Of a stretch of DNA of 64,000 nt, positions 44,529-54,707 are shown piece after piece. Position 1 is the stretch's first letter, and each line of letters starts with the position of its first letter. The notes below the pieces were generated by a model. It was given only the letters and a program-made list of their open reading frames with translations, was not told the origin of the DNA and searched no databases. Made by a program: the position numbers and the translations under genes. The DNA is from Leptospira abararensis (lineage in GTDB: Bacteria; Spirochaetota; Leptospiria; Leptospirales; Leptospiraceae): positions 1 to 64,000 of the forward strand of contig NZ_JAFFPR010000018.1 in the NCBI RefSeq assembly GCF_016918735.1, written 5' to 3'.

Positions 44529-45926
44529 ATGAATCGAGAACCCATGTTCGGCCTGGAAACCGGCTTTTTATCCAAACAAACCGCAGGGCTCATTCGCGGA
44601 ATCCTCCAAAAACGTTATTCCATTGGCAACTCCGCTGTTCCTTTGTTTTCCTCACCCTCCCCTCTTTATCCTGGTTTGGAGCTGATCTCAAACGAAGGAA
44701 ACCATCCCATCCAAAAACGATTGGTGGTCGGTAGCATACGTATGGGATATGGCCACCACCGCATGGCACTCTCCGTATATTCTCATTCTTTAAAAAAACA
44801 AATTCCCACGTACTTACATGACCTTCTAGCCATTAAGTCTCCAGAAGCCACAGCTATCGCAGACATTGATTCTGGTTATAGTTATTTTTCTAGACTCAGT
44901 GCCGAGATTGGTGGACCAGTAGAATGGCTCTGGGGACAACTTATGTCCCAAGGAAATCTAACCTCTTTAGAACTTTCTTGCCAATTGGCAGAACTTTACA
45001 AGGGACTGATGAAGGGAATTCCTAACGACGGACCCATCATCACCACATATCCGTTAAATGGTCAAATCGCGGTGGCATCTGGATTTCAAAAAACAATCCA
45101 TCTAATCTGCGATAACCATCCACAGTATTATTTACTTGTGCCAGGTGCACTAAACTTAGTCCAAACTCCTTCGGCTTATACAAAATTTATACAAATGGGT
45201 GTTCCAAAAGAAAACCTAGCTGTTGGCGGACATTGGGTTTCCGAAGATGTTGTATCAAATGCAGTGACTGATAGCGAAAATCGCGTTCGTAGAATTGATT
45301 CCAAAAAATGTAGAAGGTTTCTCATTCCTATTGGGGGAGCTGGGGCACAAAAAGGTTATGTACTTGATTTAATACGATTGAGTAAACACCATTTGCAAAA
45401 TAAAAAAGCAGTGTTTTGGATCAACACAGGAGACCATACCAAAGTTTTAAAATCCATTGAAGAGTTTCTCATTGTCCAAAAAATTCCTTATTTATCCATC
45501 AACACTTGGGACGATTTGATTCATTTTATGGAACGTCACCCGTTACGTTCCGAAGATAATGAAAACAATCCACCTGTTGTTTTGTTTCATTTCCCCTCGC
45601 ACACGGAAGCATTTTCAGCAACCGATAAACTGATCCGTATTACAGATGTTTTAGTAACAAAACCATCGGAGCTTGCCTTTTATCCGGTTCCCAAACTTTT
45701 TATTCGGAGAGTGGGAGATCATGAAGCCGCATCGGTCCTTCGTTCCTTAGAATTGGGGGAAGGTACTGTGGAATGTAGAGAAGCAATCCACGCCAAAGAA
45801 CTCATCCATATATTCACAGAATCAGAAGATTTGTTACTTCGTATGAATGAATCCGTAATTAGAAATACAATCGAGGGAGTTTATAACGGTAGTAAGGCGG
45901 CCGTGGAAATGTCGGCCGCAAACTAA
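44529..45926 (+). CDS. Predicted GT-B glycosyltransferase-like protein
   Basis: A 465-residue cytoplasmic protein. VVGSIRMGYGHHRMALSVY resembles the N-terminal nucleotide/acceptor loop of MGDG-synthase and MurG-like GT-B enzymes (S-x-G-x-GH-x-x-A). The C-half has a second Rossmann-like start (FLIPIGGAGAQKGYVLDLI) and TDVLVTKPSELAFYPVPKLFIRRVGDHEA, similar to the donor-site region. If so it may make a glycolipid, but UDP-sugar use is not proven. It is divergent from thiolase and convergent with the Hpt gene (16 nt apart). Confidence 0.6.
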   Translation: MNREPMFGLETGFLSKQTAGLIRGILQKRYSIGNSAVPLFSSPSPLYPGLELISNEGNHPIQKRLVVGSIRMGYGHHRMALSVYSHSLKKQIPTYLHDLLAIKSPEATAIADIDSGYSYFSRLSAEIGGPVEWLWGQLMSQGNLTSLELSCQLAELYKGLMKGIPNDGPIITTYPLNGQIAVASGFQKTIHLICDNHPQYYLLVPGALNLVQTPSAYTKFIQMGVPKENLAVGGHWVSEDVVSNAVTDSENRVRRIDSKKCRRFLIPIGGAGAQKGYVLDLIRLSKHHLQNKKAVFWINTGDHTKVLKSIEEFLIVQKIPYLSINTWDDLIHFMERHPLRSEDNENNPPVVLFHFPSHTEAFSATDKLIRITDVLVTKPSELAFYPVPKLFIRRVGDHEAASVLRSLELGEGTVECREAIHAKELIHIFTESEDLLLRMNESVIRNTIEGVYNGSKAAVEMSAAN

Positions 45927-45942
45927 CAAGTCAGTGATTTTT

Positions 45943-46290
45943 TTAAGTAGAAAACCTTTTTTCTAATTCTTGTCTGGTAGATTCCCATATGGCGGCAATT
46001 TTTTTTCCCTCTTCTACCGAGGCGTCAATTTCACCTGCCTTTGCAAAACCTTCCGCCTTGATCACCACATCCGAAAGAGCTGCTAAACCAAAATTCGCAG
46101 CCACACCTTTGATTTGGTGTAATTCTGCCTGCAAATCCTTTGGCTCTTTGGAAACCAAAAGACGGCCCAAATTTTCGATCCGAGTTGCCATGTTTTCCAA
46201 AAGAGAGGTGATCATCTCTTTTAACCAGGCCTGGTCCTCTGGATCGTTCATATCCACTAAAGATTCTATACGAGACCAATCTATAAGCAA
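45943..46290 (-). CDS. Histidine phosphotransfer (Hpt) domain protein
   Basis: A single Hpt domain of about 115 residues. The phospho-acceptor lies in LHQIKGVAANFGL, the H-x-x-K-G-x(4)-G signature of Hpt helices, and the flanking helices (LKEMITSLLENMATRIENL, LSDVVIKAEGFAKAG) complete the bundle. Such stand-alone Hpt proteins shuttle phosphate between hybrid kinases and response regulators. I prefer the TTG at 46290, preceded by AGGGTGG; another TTG at 46308 adds six residues. No kinase lies next to it. Confidence 0.85.
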   Translation of the reverse strand: MLIDWSRIESLVDMNDPEDQAWLKEMITSLLENMATRIENLGRLLVSKEPKDLQAELHQIKGVAANFGLAALSDVVIKAEGFAKAGEIDASVEEGKKIAAIWESTRQELEKRFST

Positions 46291-46394
46291 GTTACACCAC
46301 CCTACCAAAAGTAAACAGACTAAGAAAAGCGTGTAAATTACATTTTAAAAAATCATTTGCAGGTCGTCGGAATCGGTTTTTTTTGTAAAACACT

Positions 46395-47201
46395 ATGAAA
46401 ATTCACCCCACTGCCATCATCGATCCGAAGGCGGAACTCCATGAGTCCGTAGAAGTAGGACCGTTTTGTATCATTGAGAAAGATGTCAAAATCGGCGAAG
46501 GAACCGTAATTGAATCCCATGTAAAGATCCTATCGGGTACTCGAATGGGAAAGTTCAACAAACTGTCTTCCGGGGGTAGTTACGGCGGATTGCCGCAAGA
46601 TTTAGCCTTCAAACCGGAAACTAAAACCTATTTAGAAATTGGTGACCACAACCACATGCGTGAAAACGTCATCTTCCACCGAGGAACCGTAGAAGGAAAA
46701 GCTACAACGATCGGAAGCCATAACTATCTTATGGGAAATGTGCATATTGCTCACGATGTGATTGTGGGCGATCATAACATTATGGTCCAAAATACGATGC
46801 TTGCGGGTCATGTTGTCATAGGTGATAAAGTTTTTATCTCGGGCTCTGTTGGAGTCCACCAATTCGTACGAGTTGCTGATTATGCGATGTTAGCTGGTCT
46901 TACCAAAGTAGTAAAAGATGTCCCTCCTTATGCTACAGTGGACGGACATCCAGGTGCAGTTGTTAGTTTGAATGTAGTAGGTATGAAACGTGCAGGAATT
47001 TCTGCGGATGTTCGTTTGGCAATCAAACGGGTGTATAAAATCATCTACCACAGTGGACTTAACACCAAACAAGCACTTGTCGAATTAAAAAAAGATCCAA
47101 ACCCTGCTCCTGAAGTTCAAAAAATCATCGAATTCTTTGAATCTAGTAAACGCGGAGTTGTAGATCATCGTTTTGTCTCAGGTGGATCTGACGAAGAATG
47201 A
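46395..47201 (+). CDS. lpxA: LpxA acyltransferase (lipid A biosynthesis)
   Basis: A 268-residue left-handed beta-helix acyltransferase with hexapeptide repeats (IDPKAELHESVEVGPFCIIEKDV) and catalytic H120 in NVHIAHDVIVGD. It transfers a hydroxyacyl chain from ACP to UDP-GlcNAc, or in Leptospira to the 3-amino analogue (GlcNAc3N), the first step of lipid A synthesis. The C-terminal helical part (AGISADVRLAIKRVYKIIY) is as in LpxA. It overlaps galE by 4 nt (ATGA); no lpxD, fabZ or lpxB lies beside it. Confidence 0.92.
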   Translation: MKIHPTAIIDPKAELHESVEVGPFCIIEKDVKIGEGTVIESHVKILSGTRMGKFNKLSSGGSYGGLPQDLAFKPETKTYLEIGDHNHMRENVIFHRGTVEGKATTIGSHNYLMGNVHIAHDVIVGDHNIMVQNTMLAGHVVIGDKVFISGSVGVHQFVRVADYAMLAGLTKVVKDVPPYATVDGHPGAVVSLNVVGMKRAGISADVRLAIKRVYKIIYHSGLNTKQALVELKKDPNPAPEVQKIIEFFESSKRGVVDHRFVSGGSDEE

Positions 47202-48166
47202 GAGTTCTCGTTACCGGGGGAGCCGGTTACATCGGAAGCCATATTGTTTTAGAACTAATGGAACTGGGACATGAGATCCTAGTTGTTGATGATATGGAAA
47301 AAGGAAACGAAGCCAATTTGTTTCCTGGAAATGAATTCATCAAAGGCGAAATCCAAAACCCAGAAATTTTGGAACAGGCATTTGCCAAAAAAATAGATGC
47401 AGTTTTTCACTTTGCTGCTTGGAAGGCCGCTGGGGAATCCATGACGGATCCACTTAAGTATACAATGAACAACTTAAATGGAACCTTTACTTTATTAAAT
47501 GCACTCATTCAGTATGGTTGTCAGTACATTGTTTTTTCTTCCTCGGCCGCAGTCTATGGAGCACCGAAATATCTCCCTATCGATGAAAACCATCCTTTAC
47601 AACCAGAGAACTACTACGGATATACAAAACTTTGTATTGAAGAAAACCTCGAATGGTTTGATAAACTAAAAGGATTAAAATCAGCAAGATTACGTTACTT
47701 CAATGCAGCGGGTTATGATCCCAAAGGTCGCATCAAAGGAATCGAAAAAACTCCTGCCAATTTACTACCCATCATTATGGAAGCTGCTGCGGGAATACGA
47801 AATGGATACGAAATTTTTGGAACCGATTACGAAACAAAAGATGGAACTTGTGTTCGTGACTACATCCATGTTTCGGACTTAGCCAAGGCCCATGTCTTAG
47901 CTCTAGATTACATTATGTCGAAAAACGCAAGTTTGACAGTAAATTTAGGATCTGAAGCCGGATACTCTGTGAAAGAAATGGCGGACTTATCTGAAAAAGT
48001 GGTAGGAAAAAACATTCCTCACAAAACAGGCCCAAGGCGAGCAGGGGATCCAGCCAAGTTACTTGCCTCTTCCGCAAAAGCCAGAGAACTCCTAAATTGG
48101 AAACCAATTTATAGTGACGCAGAGACATTATTATCTAGTATGTGGAATTTGTATAAAACCCTATAA
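47198..48166 (+). CDS. galE: UDP-glucose 4-epimerase
   Basis: A 322-residue extended short-chain dehydrogenase: NAD-binding VTGGAGYIGSHIV, VFSSSAAVYGAPKYLPI, catalytic YYGYTK, and the GalE segment RLRYFNAAGYDP plus DGTCVRDYIHVSDLA. It converts UDP-glucose to UDP-galactose, or the N-acetyl forms. Cotranslated with lpxA, pointing to envelope sugar supply. A hairpin overlaps its last codons. Confidence 0.93.
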   Translation: MRVLVTGGAGYIGSHIVLELMELGHEILVVDDMEKGNEANLFPGNEFIKGEIQNPEILEQAFAKKIDAVFHFAAWKAAGESMTDPLKYTMNNLNGTFTLLNALIQYGCQYIVFSSSAAVYGAPKYLPIDENHPLQPENYYGYTKLCIEENLEWFDKLKGLKSARLRYFNAAGYDPKGRIKGIEKTPANLLPIIMEAAAGIRNGYEIFGTDYETKDGTCVRDYIHVSDLAKAHVLALDYIMSKNASLTVNLGSEAGYSVKEMADLSEKVVGKNIPHKTGPRRAGDPAKLLASSAKARELLNWKPIYSDAETLLSSMWNLYKTL

Positions 48167-48177
48167 AGAAGGGTTTT
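48155..48177. terminator. Bidirectional terminator between galE and the M15 peptidase
   Basis: AAAACCCT (48155-48162) and AGGGTTTT (48170-48177) form a stem with a 7-nt loop. Four T follow on each strand, so it can stop both convergent genes. It overlaps the 3' ends of both coding sequences, which themselves overlap by 6 nt. Confidence 0.6.
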
Positions 48178-48961
48178 GAATCTTTTCACATTCCGGGTTT
48201 ATGGAACGAACATAGTCCAAAGCCCGGTCGCCGAGTACTTCCGCTCCGAGAAAACTTCCAACCAATTGAATCTCACCTGATGTATATCCCTTGATCCATT
48301 CTTTAGTGAGTTGGTTCGAAATAGGAGCATAAGACCAGTGCCACTTTTCTTCCTGGTATCCTTTGTTGTTTCTTGTCGACAAACTGTTGTAAGATTGGCA
48401 AAACCCATACTTATAAGCATTTTGTTTCAACCAATCGTAAAGGATTTTCCCCTTTCCCTTTTCTTCAAAATAGGCATTGTCAAGAGCATTGATATCAAAA
48501 TCAGTTCCCCAATGGTGGCGCGAAGTTCCGGGAGCACTGGAGAATTCTAAAATCAAACTAGTGATTTCTTCCGGTGATTTCCCTTTGATGGGAACACGCA
48601 TTGTTTTTTTACCGGTGAATTTAGATTCCCAAATTCCTTTTTGGTGACTAAAGTTACGAAAGGAAGAAACTAAAAAGATATGTTGTTTGTAAGTCGGTGG
48701 TTTTGAATCTTCAAAATCATTTACCATTTGGTGGAGAGCCTTTTTTACATCGGGTCTAAGGAAATGATCTTTTCCATTTTCCTCCAAGATAACAGGCGCT
48801 AATGGTCCAGGGGAGTTAAATTTTCCCGTTAAATAGGATGTTTTATCTAGGCCTAAATATAAATCTGTTGGAGATGTTTTTAGCGGTTTTTCCCCGCAAA
48901 CTAAAAATAAAGAAACGAATAATAGTGTTATGTATTGATTGCGAAACATAGATAGGTTCAT
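48161..48961 (-). CDS. M15-family D,D-carboxypeptidase lipoprotein (VanY-like)
   Basis: A 266-residue protein with lipoprotein signal (ITLLFVSLFLVC, lipobox FLVC). The zinc peptidase motif S-x-HHxG-x-D is seen in TSRHHWGTDFDINAL, and the second part in EEKWHWSYAPI. M15B enzymes trim D-Ala from peptidoglycan stems. It lies 14 nt after recG on the same strand and is probably cotranscribed, though functionally unrelated. Confidence 0.87.
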   Translation of the reverse strand: MNLSMFRNQYITLLFVSLFLVCGEKPLKTSPTDLYLGLDKTSYLTGKFNSPGPLAPVILEENGKDHFLRPDVKKALHQMVNDFEDSKPPTYKQHIFLVSSFRNFSHQKGIWESKFTGKKTMRVPIKGKSPEEITSLILEFSSAPGTSRHHWGTDFDINALDNAYFEEKGKGKILYDWLKQNAYKYGFCQSYNSLSTRNNKGYQEEKWHWSYAPISNQLTKEWIKGYTSGEIQLVGSFLGAEVLGDRALDYVRSINPECEKIQNPSL

Positions 48962-48975
48962 TAAAAATTTTCAGA

Positions 48976-51045
48976 TTAATTCGCAAATAAAAATTTGCCT
49001 TCACTGAATCTTGTACTCAATTCAGCCAGTTCCGTTGGATCATCCAAAGGAAAGGAAGAAGCATCTTCTTTGGCTTCATCAAGTAAATTCCGGTCCGAAA
49101 CCAAATCGGCAATTTTAAATTCTGGAAGCCCACTTTGTTTGACTCCCAGAAGTTCCCCCGGTCCCCGAATGGCCAAATCCTTTTCTGCTAAATAGTATCC
49201 ATCATTGGAACTAACAAGAGCCTCCAAACGATCTTTTCCTTCATCACTAATAAAATCACCCGTCATTAAAATACAAAAACTTTCAATATCACTTCTTCCT
49301 ACACGACCACGTAACTGGTGTAATTGGGAAATTCCAAAACGGTCTGCATGTTCCACTACTAAAATGGTAGCATTGGGAACATCCACGCCTACTTCCACCA
49401 CAGTAGTAGTCACAAGGATTTGGATTTCTCCTGATTTGAATTTTTCCATCACCGATTCTTTTTCTGCACTCTTCATTTTACCATGTAACAAACCAATTTT
49501 TAATTCAGGAAATATATTGGTTTTTAAGTTTTCATAAGCCACAGTGCAAGATTCCAAATCAACTTTTTCCGATTCTTCTACAAGCGGATATACAATATAA
49601 CACTGTCTTCCCGATCCCACATATTTACGAATGGAATTATAAACACCGGCCCTTCTGTCTTCTTTATACCATCTTGTATCGATGGGTTTACGCCCTTTGG
49701 GTTTTGTTTTGATATTTACTAATGTTAAATCTCCATACAAAGTAAGACAAAGTGTCCGCGGAATCGGTGTAGCCGTCATTGCCAAGATATCAGGATTTTT
49801 TCCCTTAGAACGAATGGTTTCTCTTTGGTCCACACCAAACTTATGTTGTTCATCAATCACAACAAGCCCCAGGTCGGAAAAAACCACATCTTCTTGTAAT
49901 AGGGAATGTGTTCCAATGATGATATTGGATTCTCCCATTTTGATCCTTGTCAGTTTCTCTAATCGAGTTTTTTTATTTTCGCCGCCTAAAAGAAGTTCAA
50001 TGCCAAGGAAAGGCATATTGCCCATAAATTTATAAATGGTTTGGTAGTGTTGGCGTGCTAAAATTTCTGTCGGTGCCAAAAACGCCACTTGGATATGGTT
50101 ATCAATATAATGGAGAGCAATGAGAAGGGCTGTGATGGTTTTTCCAGACCCTACGTCCCCTTGTAAAAGAAATGCGGAAGGAGAATCAGACTTGGTTTGG
50201 GAAAGAATCGTATTAACTGCAACTTTTTGATCTTCAGTCAATTCGAAGGGAAGGTTCTTTTCTAAATTTTCCCGGGAAGGAGATTTCGGAAGTGGCCATA
50301 ACAATCGTTTTATTTTTTGTCTTTCCCTTTGTTTGTACAATAGAAGACGTTGGAAATAAAAAAACTCTTCATAAGCAAATCGTTTTCGTGCAATTTGTAC
50401 GGCTTCCATGGTTTCAGGAAAATGAATTTCATGAAATGCTTTGTCACGTTCAAGTAACGCCCGTTTTTTGACCAGTTTCTGGGGAAGGTTTTCAGGAATT
50501 TTTCCCCCTTCCAACACTTGGTGGATGAGTTTTCGTAGTCCTTTGGAATCAAGTCCCTCTTCTTTGAGAGCTTCCGTGGATGGATACAATGGAATGATAC
50601 GACCTGCGTGGATGGAATCTTCCGGTTCCTCTTTGTCCGACAAAAATTCATATTCAGGGTGGAGGATTTGGTATCCTTTAAAGTAATCTAATTTTCCTGA
50701 AACCACAACCTTTCGATCTACTGTAAAAATTTTATGAAAAAAATTCACACCACGAAAAAAAACCAAATTGATTCGTTCGTTGTTTAAGGTTCGAAACCCA
50801 ACAAGTAACCGACTCTTTTTTCCATGTACGATATAACTATCCGCAATGGTTCCAAGAAGAGTTACCGTATCCCCTTGTTTTAAAATAATGTCTTTTGTAA
50901 AATTACGATCTAAGTAACGCCTGGGAAAATAAGTAAGGAGTTCGAAAAAAGTAGTAACTCCATGATCCAAAAGTATGGACTTTCGTTTGGGGCCAATCCC
51001 TTTGAGTGCCGATAAACTTTCTGATAGATCCAAACCCTGTTTCAT
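48976..51045 (-). CDS. recG: ATP-dependent DNA helicase RecG
   Basis: A 689-residue superfamily 2 helicase that remodels stalled replication forks and Holliday junctions. Visible are the wedge/OB domain (VTLLGTIADSYIVHGKKSRLL), Walker A LQGDVGSGKT, DEQH box VIDEQHKFGVDQR, TATPIPRTL, VVEVGVDVPNA and QLHQLRGRVGR. The start is ATGA-overlapped with the upstream zinc-ribbon gene. Length normal. Confidence 0.96.
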   Translation of the reverse strand: MKQGLDLSESLSALKGIGPKRKSILLDHGVTTFFELLTYFPRRYLDRNFTKDIILKQGDTVTLLGTIADSYIVHGKKSRLLVGFRTLNNERINLVFFRGVNFFHKIFTVDRKVVVSGKLDYFKGYQILHPEYEFLSDKEEPEDSIHAGRIIPLYPSTEALKEEGLDSKGLRKLIHQVLEGGKIPENLPQKLVKKRALLERDKAFHEIHFPETMEAVQIARKRFAYEEFFYFQRLLLYKQRERQKIKRLLWPLPKSPSRENLEKNLPFELTEDQKVAVNTILSQTKSDSPSAFLLQGDVGSGKTITALLIALHYIDNHIQVAFLAPTEILARQHYQTIYKFMGNMPFLGIELLLGGENKKTRLEKLTRIKMGESNIIIGTHSLLQEDVVFSDLGLVVIDEQHKFGVDQRETIRSKGKNPDILAMTATPIPRTLCLTLYGDLTLVNIKTKPKGRKPIDTRWYKEDRRAGVYNSIRKYVGSGRQCYIVYPLVEESEKVDLESCTVAYENLKTNIFPELKIGLLHGKMKSAEKESVMEKFKSGEIQILVTTTVVEVGVDVPNATILVVEHADRFGISQLHQLRGRVGRSDIESFCILMTGDFISDEGKDRLEALVSSNDGYYLAEKDLAIRGPGELLGVKQSGLPEFKIADLVSDRNLLDEAKEDASSFPLDDPTELAELSTRFSEGKFLFAN

Positions 51046-51452
51046 AGTTCATCCGTGGGCGCGGGTGGTCCAAATCCATTGTCTTTTATTTTTGTTGTTT
51101 CTGAAGAACCTATTGTTTTTTTTTCCGAATCCAAAATCAAATAACAATATTTACATCCATAAATCTGAGCCTGTTTTTTCCCTTCACTATTGGTATAAGT
51201 AGAAATCGCTGCATATAAAAATTCATCTTTGCGCAAAACTGTCCCACAAACAGGGCATAGGCGAATCTGTGGTAAATTCGGATCTTTTTGTTTTCCATAG
51301 ACCTTTCTTGGATCTCCGACTCTTAAAGAACCTTCTTTTGCGAGCCGTTCTTTTTCTTTTTTATCTAAACTTTGGTTGTCAACGGCAGAGAGGGCATATA
51401 AAAAAAAGGCGGCTGTGAATAAAACCCCGCATATCGTGAGAAAGGTGACCAT
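51042..51452 (-). CDS. Membrane-anchored zinc-ribbon protein, unknown
   Basis: A 136-residue protein with an N-terminal membrane helix (FLTICGVLFTAAFFLYALSAV) and two CxxC knuckles, LCPVCGTVL and GCKYCYLIL, that probably bind one zinc. No enzyme domain is seen. It overlaps recG by 4 nt and abuts the metallophosphoesterase gene, so it belongs to one operon with both. Confidence 0.75.
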   Translation of the reverse strand: MVTFLTICGVLFTAAFFLYALSAVDNQSLDKKEKERLAKEGSLRVGDPRKVYGKQKDPNLPQIRLCPVCGTVLRKDEFLYAAISTYTNSEGKKQAQIYGCKYCYLILDSEKKTIGSSETTKIKDNGFGPPAPTDEL

Positions 51453-52457
51453 TCAATTGCCTCGAATGTAATCTTCAGAACTCACTGTGGAGATAGGATT
51501 TTGTGATATTAATTTCGGATATTTTTCTGTGCAATCCACTTCAATCAGTGTATGCCAATCTTCTCCTCGCAATTGACAAAGATTGGACTGGACTACGTTT
51601 TTTCCTTCCATAATGATTTCCGCATAATACCCACCCTCTTGGAATCCATGTAAGGAATCCACAGCACCAAAGTTAGATGGGTTGATAAAGACCGTATTTC
51701 TTGTTTTTTTGATCCCTTGGTCTTCATGTACATGGCCGGAAACAACAAGAGAAGGAGATTCATCATCTAAGTACCTTCGAATCCCTTGGCTTCCACATTT
51801 GCCCACACCAGGAATGGTATCAAAATATCCATAAGCTGGATTGTGAATCCAACAAATATCGGGTAGTTCTTCGCGGAAAAAATCTTCCGGTTCGCTATAA
51901 TTTTTACCATTCTTTGTGTATTCGTGAAAGACTACGGTGAGTTTTTCAGGAATCCCTGAGGTCCAAATGGGAGCACCACCGTAACCAGAAACTTTTAGAT
52001 TTCCAAATTCAAAACTTTTACGATGTACTTCGCGTTGGTAAAGTTCTGTGTATTGTAAATCCAAATCATAATTTCCCGGCAAACAATACACAGGCGACTT
52101 TGCATATTTAAGAATTAGTTTTTCGATGATTTCGTATTTTTCTTTCATCGTTTTGGCTGCGAGTTTGTACAAATCTCTATACTTTTGAGATTTTTCCACA
52201 ATGGCTGTGGAATATTTTTCAGGAAACCGAATGGCATGAGTGGTAAAATCAAAAGGAGTGGAATCATCCTTTCTTTCTGTTAACAAATAATATAATTCTT
52301 CTTGGACTCCGCAAAAATCAATAATACGATCAAAGGAAAAAAATGCCTTATAAATAATATCTCCAGAAAACAGATACAAATCTGCTTCTGTAGTTTGCAG
52401 AATTCGTTTTAAACCATGAAGTCCGTCATGGATATCTGTAAGATAAATAATTTTCAT
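51453..52457 (-). CDS. Metallophosphoesterase
   Basis: A 334-residue calcineurin-like phosphoesterase. The metal-binding motifs are in order: LTDIHDG, FSGDII, CLPGNYD, and a C-terminal VVSGHVHEDQG. Such proteins act on nucleotides, cyclic nucleotides or protein phosphates; the substrate is unknown. Only 0-1 nt separate it from its neighbours on both sides. Confidence 0.87.
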   Translation of the reverse strand: MKIIYLTDIHDGLHGLKRILQTTEADLYLFSGDIIYKAFFSFDRIIDFCGVQEELYYLLTERKDDSTPFDFTTHAIRFPEKYSTAIVEKSQKYRDLYKLAAKTMKEKYEIIEKLILKYAKSPVYCLPGNYDLDLQYTELYQREVHRKSFEFGNLKVSGYGGAPIWTSGIPEKLTVVFHEYTKNGKNYSEPEDFFREELPDICWIHNPAYGYFDTIPGVGKCGSQGIRRYLDDESPSLVVSGHVHEDQGIKKTRNTVFINPSNFGAVDSLHGFQEGGYYAEIIMEGKNVVQSNLCQLRGEDWHTLIEVDCTEKYPKLISQNPISTVSSEDYIRGN

Positions 52458-53138
52458 TTATTCATTTTCCCAAAGTAACATCTGAATATCACGATCTTCT
52501 TCAATATAATCTATCTTTAAATATTCAGGGCCAAAAAAATCCACAAGTGGTTTTAAGATGGTAGAAGATCTTACAAAGATATAAAGTTCGTTATTATCTC
52601 CAATGATGTATTGGATTTCAATTTTTCCTGCAATGGAAGGAACTAGATTTAAAAAGTAATTTAAATCGAATAAAATTTCCCATTGTAAACCAGTAAGGGA
52701 GAGCAGATGCGGTGCCGCATAAAGGATAGATTCAAATACTTTTTTTTTGTGAAAAGGATCCACTTTACCAAACCACCTAACAAAGTCAAAACGCCTTGGT
52801 TTTGTATCCCAAACTCGGTAACCTACAATTTTCAAACGAGCTTTGTTGTCTTTTACAGAAACTGGTTTCAGACGGACTCGGTAACGAATAGATTCCACTT
52901 TTAAAAAACGTGCAATCCAGAGCCAACCCATCCGGTAAACTCCTGTCATAATGACTTCACCCTTGGCAGAAGAGACTTCTAAACTCTCTAAATCGGGATC
53001 CCCTGCAATGATCTCAGTCGATATGACCTTTCGTAAGCTACCCAAAAGCAAGGTAACTTTATAATTACTCTTTGGGACCACTTTTGGTGGCAAAAAGAGA
53101 TTGAGTGGATTGAAACGGAGAAGATCCGTCAAAAGCAT
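52458..53138 (-). CDS. Conserved-looking protein of unknown function
   Basis: A 226-residue soluble protein without signal peptide. It appears alpha/beta, with basic strands (YRVRLKPVSVKDNKARLKIVGYRVW) and a C-terminal acidic part. No motif recognised. It is the first gene of the operon with the metallophosphoesterase, zinc ribbon, recG and M15 peptidase, and diverges from gpsA. Confidence 0.7.
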   Translation of the reverse strand: MLLTDLLRFNPLNLFLPPKVVPKSNYKVTLLLGSLRKVISTEIIAGDPDLESLEVSSAKGEVIMTGVYRMGWLWIARFLKVESIRYRVRLKPVSVKDNKARLKIVGYRVWDTKPRRFDFVRWFGKVDPFHKKKVFESILYAAPHLLSLTGLQWEILFDLNYFLNLVPSIAGKIEIQYIIGDNNELYIFVRSSTILKPLVDFFGPEYLKIDYIEEDRDIQMLLWENE

Positions 53139-53194
53139 ATTTTAATTTTATTTTCTATTGCCTTTTTGGAAAGCAGATTTAGAATACAGAACTC

Positions 53195-54196
53195 ATGAAG
53201 ATTGGTATCATTGGCGCCGGAAGTTTTGGCACTGCACTAGGCAGTATTTTAGCGGACAAGGGTTATGACGTTACCCTTTGGACCAGAAGTGAGGATCAAG
53301 CAAGATCCATCAATGAAAACCATATGAATACTAAACATATGCCGGATTTGGTGCTTCCAGATAAGCTGAAAGCAGATACCAACCTCATCCACGTTGTTAA
53401 AGACAAGGATATGATTGTTTCGGCTCCTCCAAGCCATGCCCTTTCGGGAATTTTGAAAGAAATCAAAGACCATATCCCACCCAAAGTGCCCATTGTTTCC
53501 GCCTCCAAAGGGATCGAAAACGAAAGCCTAAGACTTGTATCCGAAATCTTTGAGTCGGAACTTCCTGGACAATTCCATTCACAACTTTCTTATCTTTCTG
53601 GCCCCAGTTTTGCCAAAGAAATGGTCAAACGAGTTCCAACGATTGTGTCCATCGCATCTAAAAACGAAGCCACCGCCAAACGTGTGCAAGAGATTTTCAG
53701 TTTCACTTACTTTCGAACCTATTGGACTCCCGATGTGGTTGGTGTGGAAGTGGGCGGTGCTTTAAAGAATGTCATCGCAATTGCCGCTGGTGTTGCCGAT
53801 GGACTCGGGTTTGGTCAAAATACGAGAGCTGCTCTCATCACACGCGGGTTAAACGAGATCACACGCATGGGAATCAAGATGGGTGCAGATCCAATGACTT
53901 TCCTTGGGCCTTCGGGAATGGGAGATTTAGTTCTTACCTGTTGTGGGGAAGCATCAAGGAACAGAACAGTTGGTTTTCGTTTGGGTAAAGGCGAAAAATT
54001 AAAAGAAATTTTAGCTTCGATGAATGAGGTTGCAGAAGGAGTCAAAACGACTCTTTCTACAAAAAATCTTTCTGACAAACTGGGTGTGGAGATGGCCATC
54101 ACTCAAGAAGTTTATCGAATGTTATACGAAGATAAAGACCCAAAAGAAGTTGTCAAAGCTCTTATGGGCCGAGATTTAAAACGCGAAGGTGTTTAA
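53195..54196 (+). CDS. gpsA: Glycerol-3-phosphate dehydrogenase [NAD(P)+]
   Basis: A 333-residue enzyme making sn-glycerol 3-phosphate for phospholipids. It has the NAD-binding [35 protein letters not shown], catalytic Lys in [14 protein letters not shown], and [13 protein letters not shown]. It is divergent from the recG operon; its stop overlaps the convergent MAPEG gene by 4 nt. Confidence 0.96.
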   Translation: MKIGIIGAGSFGTALGSILADKGYDVTLWTRSEDQARSINENHMNTKHMPDLVLPDKLKADTNLIHVVKDKDMIVSAPPSHALSGILKEIKDHIPPKVPIVSASKGIENESLRLVSEIFESELPGQFHSQLSYLSGPSFAKEMVKRVPTIVSIASKNEATAKRVQEIFSFTYFRTYWTPDVVGVEVGGALKNVIAIAAGVADGLGFGQNTRAALITRGLNEITRMGIKMGADPMTFLGPSGMGDLVLTCCGEASRNRTVGFRLGKGEKLKEILASMNEVAEGVKTTLSTKNLSDKLGVEMAITQEVYRMLYEDKDPKEVVKALMGRDLKREGV

Positions 54197-54597
54197 ACTA
54201 AACGAACCAAAAGAACGATATAGGCTACAATTTGTATCATATAAAATGTAAATCGGACGTTCACTGCTAAAACACTTGTGGAAGTTAAATGAGTGAGGGA
54301 TTGTAAAACCCTTGCTCCCAAAATCACAACTCCTGCTTGGTTCACAAAACTATCAATCATCCCAAAACTAGAAGTTAAAAAAACCACTGTCAAAAAGATG
54401 GGAAGGTTTTCCAAACTATTGATATGAGCACGGTTGAGTCTCCAATTGAAATCCGATCCGTGTTGGATCCCTGCAGGGAACTCATTTGATTTTTTTTTGC
54501 CGAGTAACACCTGTATACTTCTAAATGAAGTCAAAAACACACCAAGTCCTAATGTCCATAGTGCAAAACCAATCAGTGTAAAATAAATCGTTTCCAC
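54193..54597 (-). CDS. MAPEG-family membrane protein
   Basis: A 134-residue protein with four membrane helices and the MAPEG pattern: [16 protein letters not shown] and [21 protein letters not shown] (R-x-x-x-N-x-x-E), then [11 protein letters not shown]. The family includes glutathione S-transferase-like and eicosanoid enzymes; in bacteria its role is mostly unknown. Confidence 0.83.
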   Translation of the reverse strand: METIYFTLIGFALWTLGLGVFLTSFRSIQVLLGKKKSNEFPAGIQHGSDFNWRLNRAHINSLENLPIFLTVVFLTSSFGMIDSFVNQAGVVILGARVLQSLTHLTSTSVLAVNVRFTFYMIQIVAYIVLLVRLV

Positions 54598-54707
54598 AAA
54601 TCCTCCTTTTGTACCGGACCAAATTAGATTGGTCTCATAAGATACAGGTGGAGATTCTAAATGACTCTAGTTCATTTGTAAAGTAATTAAACGAATTTCC
54701 TCATTTC

